Below are positions 6,464 to 9,619 of a stretch of DNA of 9,619 bases, piece by piece (positions within the stretch are counted from its first letter, which is position 1; every line of letters begins with the position of its first letter). Made by a program: the position numbers and the translations under genes. Location: positions 1 to 9,619 of the forward strand of contig JBAZHV010000025.1 in assembly GCA_041652155.1 (NCBI GenBank), written 5' to 3'. The notes under the pieces are model-generated. The model saw only the letters and a list, made by a program, of their open reading frames with translations. It searched no databases and was not told the DNA's origin. The stretch is from CAIMDX01 sp041652155 (lineage in GTDB: Bacteria; Patescibacteriota; Minisyncoccia; Minisyncoccales; JAQTVQ01).

Positions 6464-6536
6464 TGGACCCTATCGGATTCGAACCGGTGACCTCCTCATT
6501 GCAAATGAGGCGCTCTACCAACTGAGCTAAGGGCCC
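6464..6536 (-). tRNA. tRNA-Ala (UGC anticodon)
   Basis: A full cloverleaf: acceptor GGGCCCT/AGGGTCC with one G-T pair, D-arm GCTC/GAGC with GTTGG loop, anticodon stem CCTCA/TGAGG around TTTGCAA (anticodon TGC, complement at 6501-6503), T-loop TTCGAAT, discriminator A at 6464. CCA is not encoded, unlike tRNA-Ile in this window. It lies about 94 bases behind a broken copy of itself and shares that copy's promoter unless it has a weak one of its own. Confidence 0.96.
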
Positions 6537-6578
6537 GCTAAAATTTTGAACATTACTCATCACATTTGATAAGGGCAG

Positions 6579-6630
6579 ATGAGGCGCTCCCTGCCTGCCG
6601 GCAGGCAGGTGCCAACTAAGCTAAGGGCCC
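6579..6630 (-). pseudogene. broken tRNA-Ala 5' half with inserted palindrome
   Basis: Minus-strand 6630-6610 repeats the tRNA-Ala acceptor and D-arm (GGGCCCTTAGCTTAGTTGGC), and 6589-6579 repeats the D-stem end and the start of the anticodon arm. Between them sits the perfect 20-bp palindrome CCTGCCTGCCGGCAGGCAGG (6590-6609), with A-to-G change beside it. The rest of the tRNA (anticodon, T-arm, 3' acceptor) is missing. It cannot be a working tRNA. Confidence 0.85.
6590..6609. repeat. 20-bp GC palindrome inside the tRNA-Ala fragment
   Basis: CCTGCCTGCC followed by its exact complement. As I recall, the same core (TGCCTGCCGGCAGGCA) is scattered through many CPR genomes, where in coding frame it gives LPAGRQ-type insertions, much like Rickettsia palindromic elements. 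Confidence 0.85.
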
Positions 6631-6644
6631 TTAACAATAGAAAC

Positions 6645-6666
6645 ATTATACTAAAAAGGCGGTTTT
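6645..6666 (-). promoter_or_regulatory. promoter of the tRNA-Ala tandem
   Basis: A perfect TATAAT (6645-6650, minus) lies 15 bases before the 5' end of the broken tRNA copy. A TTTACA hexamer sits 15 bp further upstream, a slightly short spacer. The placement suggests the promoter first served the copy that is now broken. Confidence 0.6.
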
Positions 6667-6674
6667 GTAAATTT

Positions 6675-6698
6675 AAAACTCCCAACTTTCATTGGGAG
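6675..6698 (-). terminator. terminator of the 57-aa membrane protein gene
   Basis: CTCCCAA/TTGGGAG (6679-6685/6692-6698) with a 6-base loop, then TTTT on the minus strand (6675-6678). The stop codon of the gene (6689-6691) lies inside the loop. The same stem recurs at 7026-7044. Confidence 0.85.
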
Positions 6699-6862
6699 CT
6701 TTTAAAATCATTCATCATACAAGAAAAAACGTTTCTATCCTCCGGGCAAACCGTATCATAATTAGTTATAAACAGAAGAAGAAAGAGAAAAATGAAAACT
6801 CCAAAAAGGATGTCATAAAATTTTGCTTCTTCTTCGGTTTCATCGTATCCAATAAGAGGCAT
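6689..6862 (-). CDS. small single-pass membrane protein, unknown
   Basis: A 57-aa ORF from ATG 6860-6862 to TGA 6689-6691. It starts MPLIGYDETEEEAKFYD, an acidic head, then has one strongly hydrophobic helix (about residues 18-32, ILFGVFIFLFLLLFI), then a short polar tail with two cysteines. I do not recognise the family. A very good promoter 80 bases upstream and a terminator over the stop codon show that it is its own transcription unit. The tail after residue 44 includes the terminator sequence, so that part may be a late extension. No Shine-Dalgarno is present. The start could be wrong by little, since no other ATG precedes it in frame near the promoter. Confidence 0.6.
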   Translation of the reverse strand: MPLIGYDETEEEAKFYDILFGVFIFLFLLLFITNYDTVCPEDRNVFSCMMNDFKSSQ

Positions 6863-6937
6863 AAATTTTAAAGGTTCTTAGCCGGTTTCCAAGGCCGGGT
6901 TAAACCGTTTTAGACCTTAAAGAAACTCGACTTTTGT
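6863..6937 (-). other. structured 5' leader of the 57-aa gene
   Basis: About 75 bases lie between the predicted start point and the ATG. They can fold: an imperfect outer stem AAGGT/ACCTT (6914-6918 region with 6871-6875), and inside it CCGG/CCGG and CGGTTT/AAACCG pairings (6882-6908) that compete with each other. A small TCGA hairpin lies at 6928-6942. It does not match a riboswitch I know. A regulatory leader is inference. Confidence 0.35.
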
Positions 6938-6943
6938 TCGACT

Positions 6944-6972
6944 AATATATAATAATAAACCTCTTCTGTCAA
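6944..6972 (-). promoter_or_regulatory. strong promoter of the 57-aa gene
   Basis: Minus-strand TTGACA (6967-6972, perfect -35), a 17-bp spacer and TATATT (6944-6949). It is the best -35 in the window. Confidence 0.85.
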
Positions 6973-7020
6973 AACACAAACAACTAAGAAACTGGAGATT
7001 GTTTGCAATAAAGCTAATTC

Positions 7021-7048
7021 AAAAACTCCCAAATTAATTGGGAGTTTT
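7021..7048 (-). terminator. terminator of the 115-aa gene unit
   Basis: AAAACTCCCAA/TTGGGAGTTTT around ATTAA, a near-symmetric stem with A and T flanks able to stop both strands. It lies 32 bases past the stop at 7080 and just beyond the tRNA-like remnant. Confidence 0.85.
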
Positions 7049-7049
7049 C

Positions 7050-7112
7050 TGGGGCGGCGGAGATCGAATGATCTACGGACTATAATCTCTCCACCAACTG
7101 TGCTATCTCGCC
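7050..7112 (-). pseudogene. tRNA-like remnant overlapping the end of the 115-aa gene
   Basis: The minus strand at 7112 reads GGCGAGATAGCACAGTTGGT, like the acceptor and D-arm of a tRNA. At the far end it reads ATTCGATCTCC then GCCGCCCCA, like a T-loop, T-stem and 3' end. The middle is too short and does not form an anticodon stem, the D-stem has mismatches, and the acceptor pairs only with a bulge. About 12 bases fewer than a normal tRNA are present. A chance resemblance is possible. Confidence 0.45.
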
Positions 7113-7427
7113 GTAATGCTTTTCCACTATCTCGGGCTTTCTGAAATTGGCGGCAAATTTAGCCATCTTATCAAGGACGCGGATAATGCCTTCCTTGGTT
7201 GGATGATCAAAATCCACGCCAGCCTCTTCGAATTTTGACTTTGTCAAAAGTTTGATATCTATCCTTTTCATTTCTTCGAAGTCCTCTTCTGTTTTGAACT
7301 CATGATATTCTCTCATTTCTTCAAGAACCTCTTTGTGGGCCTGGATGAAGCAATCGATAATAGCGTCTCTTACCATAATGGGCGTAACCGGTTTGGAAAG
7401 ATCAACGCCGTAGATAATGTTATCCAT
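7080..7427 (-). CDS. conserved-looking hypothetical protein (115 aa)
   Basis: A soluble, mixed alpha-helical protein starting MDNIIYGVDLSKPVTPIMVR, followed by DAIIDCFIQAHKEVLEEMRE and many charged residues. It has no signal peptide, no membrane segment and no motif I can tie to a function. Similar short proteins occur in CPR genomes as I remember them, but I cannot name a family. The last eleven residues, YGEIAQLVERL, are encoded by the 5' half of a tRNA-like sequence; GEIAQLVER is the usual reading of such a tRNA start. So the C-terminus may be borrowed. It has its own promoter (7462-7490) and terminator (7021-7048); the leader of about 27 bases has no Shine-Dalgarno. Confidence 0.75.
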   Translation of the reverse strand: MDNIIYGVDLSKPVTPIMVRDAIIDCFIQAHKEVLEEMREYHEFKTEEDFEEMKRIDIKLLTKSKFEEAGVDFDHPTKEGIIRVLDKMAKFAANFRKPEIVEKHYGEIAQLVERL

Positions 7428-7461
7428 AAATATTTTTTCTAAGATATTATCACTAACAATA

Positions 7462-7490
7462 ATTTTACATCTATCTTTCTATTGCATCAA
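7462..7490 (-). promoter_or_regulatory. promoter of the 115-aa gene
   Basis: Minus-strand TTGATG (7485-7490), a 17-bp spacer and TAAAAT (7462-7467). A second possible -10, GATAAT, lies at 7446-7451. The -35 directly follows the terminator of the tRNA-Ile unit. Confidence 0.6.
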
Positions 7491-7491
7491 C

Positions 7492-7514
7492 AAAAAAAAC
7501 AGCCTGACGGCTGT
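7492..7514 (-). terminator. terminator of the tRNA-Ile unit
   Basis: ACAGCC-GTCA-GGCTGT on the minus strand (7499-7514) followed by a run of T down to 7492. It lies downstream of the two broken tRNA-Ile copies, so these should be transcribed together with the intact tRNA. Confidence 0.85.
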
Positions 7515-7529
7515 ATTCCTTTAGCGATT

Positions 7530-7756
7530 GGTGGGCGCGCCCTCCTTCGTCCCTTGATAGGGACTACGGCGTGGTGAAATCGGACCTTCCACCTCTTCTT
7601 TAGGAAAATTCCCTGCGGGGAAATTTTCCTTTGGTGCTTGGGTGGGCGCGGAAGGAGTCCTCCTTCGCTCTGCACGATTGCAGAGCTACGGCGGGACAAA
7701 GTCGGACTCTCTGCTCTTTCTCCAAAAATTAAAGAGAAAATTCTTCTTTGGTATTT
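7530..7756 (-). repeat. two broken tRNA-Ile 3'-half copies carrying palindromes
   Basis: Two units of about 110 bp repeat the 3' part of the tRNA-Ile beside them. Unit A (7530-7638) has the acceptor strand (GGTGGGCGCG, 7530-7539), a palindrome insert (about 7540-7578), then the T-arm and variable region (7580-7602), then a second hairpin (about 7602-7630, AGGAAAATT...AATTTTCCT) where the anticodon arm should be. Unit B (7640-7756) has the acceptor and half T-arm (7640-7659), a palindrome insert (about 7660-7700, stem GCTCTGCA/TGCAGAGC), then GTCGGAC and diverged sequence. Both inserts share the outer pattern CTCCTTCG ... CTACGGCG with different inner stems. Both units end in a TTTGGT stretch before the next unit. 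Confidence 0.8.
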
Positions 7757-7831
7757 TGGTGGGCGCGGAAGGAGTCGGACCTTCCACCTCTTCTTTATCA
7801 GAGAAGCGTTCTACCGCTGAACTACGCGCCC
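7757..7831 (-). tRNA. tRNA-Ile (GAU anticodon), CCA encoded
   Basis: 75 bases with CCA. Acceptor GGGCGCG/CGCGCCC, D-arm GTTC/GAAC, anticodon stem CTTCT/AGAAG around CTGATAA (anticodon GAT), T-stem GAAGG/CCTTC, discriminator A at 7760 and CCA at 7757-7759. The T-loop reads TCCGACT, so position 55, almost always U (pseudouridine), is C. It has its own promoter 47 bases upstream and a terminator beyond the repeat units. tRNA-Ile normally lies in the 16S-23S spacer, and here it still follows 16S on the same strand. Confidence 0.95.
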
Positions 7832-7877
7832 GATACATACAAAACAAAACTTATTATTCGGTCTGAATAACTTTTTT

Positions 7878-7905
7878 ACTATACTATATTTTCAAAAAAA
7901 ATCAA
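7878..7905 (-). promoter_or_regulatory. promoter of tRNA-Ile
   Basis: Minus-strand TTGATT (7900-7905), a 16-bp spacer and TATAGT (7878-7883); a second TATAGT overlaps at 7883-7888. The start is expected near 7871, about 40 bases before the tRNA. Confidence 0.7.
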
Positions 7906-7935
7906 AATTTGTCAGACAAAAATATCCCATATAAC

Positions 7936-7960
7936 AAAAAGCGGGCTTGATGATCCCGCT
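7936..7960 (-). terminator. terminator after the 53-aa ORF, between 16S and tRNA-Ile
   Basis: AGCGGG/CCCGCT (7955-7960/7940-7945) with a 9-base loop, then T-run on the minus strand. A-run and T-run flanks let it work both ways. It separates the 16S side from the tRNA-Ile promoter. Confidence 0.8.
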
Positions 7961-7967
7961 CTTTTTG

Positions 7968-8129
7968 CTATAAATTTTGCAGCTTTTTCGCCACTCTTTC
8001 CGCGGCTTTTTTTGTAACGAATCCTCCAATTCTACATGTTTCGTAATTTAGATTCATGCGGAATTCTCCAGTTTTTTCGTTGAGGGTCAAATGAATCGCT
8101 TTCAAATAATTCTTCTCTTTTTTAGCCAT
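7968..8129 (-). CDS. hypothetical basic 53-aa protein in the former rRNA spacer
   Basis: ATG 8127-8129 to TAG 7968-7970. The product begins MAKKEKNYLKAIHLTLNEKT and continues GEFRMNLNYETCRIGGF, ending in a Lys/Arg helix (VTKKAAERVAKKLQNL). The alternation of an N-terminal beta-like part and a C-terminal amphipathic helix, with a net positive charge, suggests a small folded nucleic-acid-associated protein, but I recognise no family. A terminator lies 8 bases after the stop, which supports a real gene. It sits between the 16S 3' end and tRNA-Ile, where rRNA spacer would be expected. The leader is AT-rich without Shine-Dalgarno; GAGGA occurs about 15 bases upstream. Confidence 0.55.
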   Translation of the reverse strand: MAKKEKNYLKAIHLTLNEKTGEFRMNLNYETCRIGGFVTKKAAERVAKKLQNL

Positions 8130-8407
8130 ATATTTTTATATTTAAATGTCCTCTGCCTTAAAAAGTTCGACCTTTAATAAAGCTCTATATTTCTAGCATA
8201 TTTTATGGAAGATGCCAAGAAAATTTACAGCAAAAAACGAGCCTTCGCCCGCTTGGATTTCTATTGAACCGTAAACGTGATTAGTAGAGTTTATAATTTC
8301 TTGGAGTTGCCTCGTTATTATAAACGATCTCTTTTTAAAGATATAGAGATAAACATCTTAGAGTTAAAATCCAAATTTAAGATTTCAACGCTAGTCGATA
8401 CTTTGAA
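8130..8407. other. 16S downstream flank, no gene seen
   Basis: AT-rich sequence between the 16S 3' end and the 53-aa ORF. It holds one perfect 9-bp inverted repeat GTTTATAAT/ATTATAAAC (8289-8297/8317-8325). I see no tRNA and no anti-Shine-Dalgarno CCTCC on the minus strand here that a spliced or shifted 16S end could use. The repeat may take part in rRNA trimming; that is a guess. Confidence 0.5.

Positions 8408-9619
<1,212 letters not shown>

Noticed and set aside
7530..7760. CRISPR-like repeat array
   Set aside because: Repeat units are tRNA pieces of unequal make-up with palindrome inserts, not short identical repeats with unique spacers; no cas genes nearby.
7638..7866. Plus-strand ORFs across the tRNA-Ile region
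   Set aside because: They read antisense through tRNA and its copies; such GGRGRSRTF-type peptides are well-known false genes.

Overview
The window looks like part of a small-genome Candidate Phyla Radiation (Patescibacteria) chromosome, probably Parcubacteria-like. This rests on the divergent 16S rRNA, the many short GC-rich palindromes scattered through gaps and broken tRNA genes, AT-rich leaders, and protein types common in that group (a Gmad2 Ig-like surface protein, a DUF4143 ATPase, tiny membrane proteins). The placement is inference; no phylogeny was run. TGA acts as a stop at the ends of genes here.

Layout, left to right: the 5' end of tgt (1-164, minus); an anchored Gmad2-domain protein (299-844, minus); a YtxH-like protein (933-1268, minus) divergent from a haemolysin III-family membrane protein (1378-2019, plus); a small Cys/Trp-rich ORF (2169-2390, minus); a two-gene ABC exporter of LolCD/MacB/FtsX type (2514-4434, minus); a decayed sugar-nucleotide epimerase (4480-4826) abutting an AAA_14/DUF4143 ATPase (4827-6113, minus), whose promoter carries three copies of one box; a probable serine-recombinase remnant (plus strand, about 6209-6397); tRNA-Ala(UGC) with a broken copy carrying a palindrome; a 57-aa membrane protein with a strong promoter and a folded leader; a 115-aa unknown protein whose 3' end overlaps a tRNA-like remnant; tRNA-Ile(GAU) followed by two broken 3'-half copies; a 53-aa ORF; and most of a 16S rRNA gene (8408-9619, minus, cut by the window edge).

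Two themes stand out. First, the 16S gene is intact through helix 45, but the anti-Shine-Dalgarno CCUCC after GGAUCA is replaced by AUUAUUUU. None of the eleven protein starts I examined has a Shine-Dalgarno motif at normal spacing, and at least one gene (1378) has its -10 box placed so that the message should be leaderless. Second, the usual 16S-tRNA-Ile-tRNA-Ala-23S operon is taken apart: 16S, tRNA-Ile and tRNA-Ala remain in order on one strand, but each now lies in its own apparent transcription unit with protein genes between, and no 23S gene follows. The tRNA genes have been duplicated in part and peppered with palindromes.

Most genes are on the minus strand. Several promoters have near-consensus sigma-70 boxes with 16-17 bp spacing, and nearly every unit ends in a clear intrinsic terminator.
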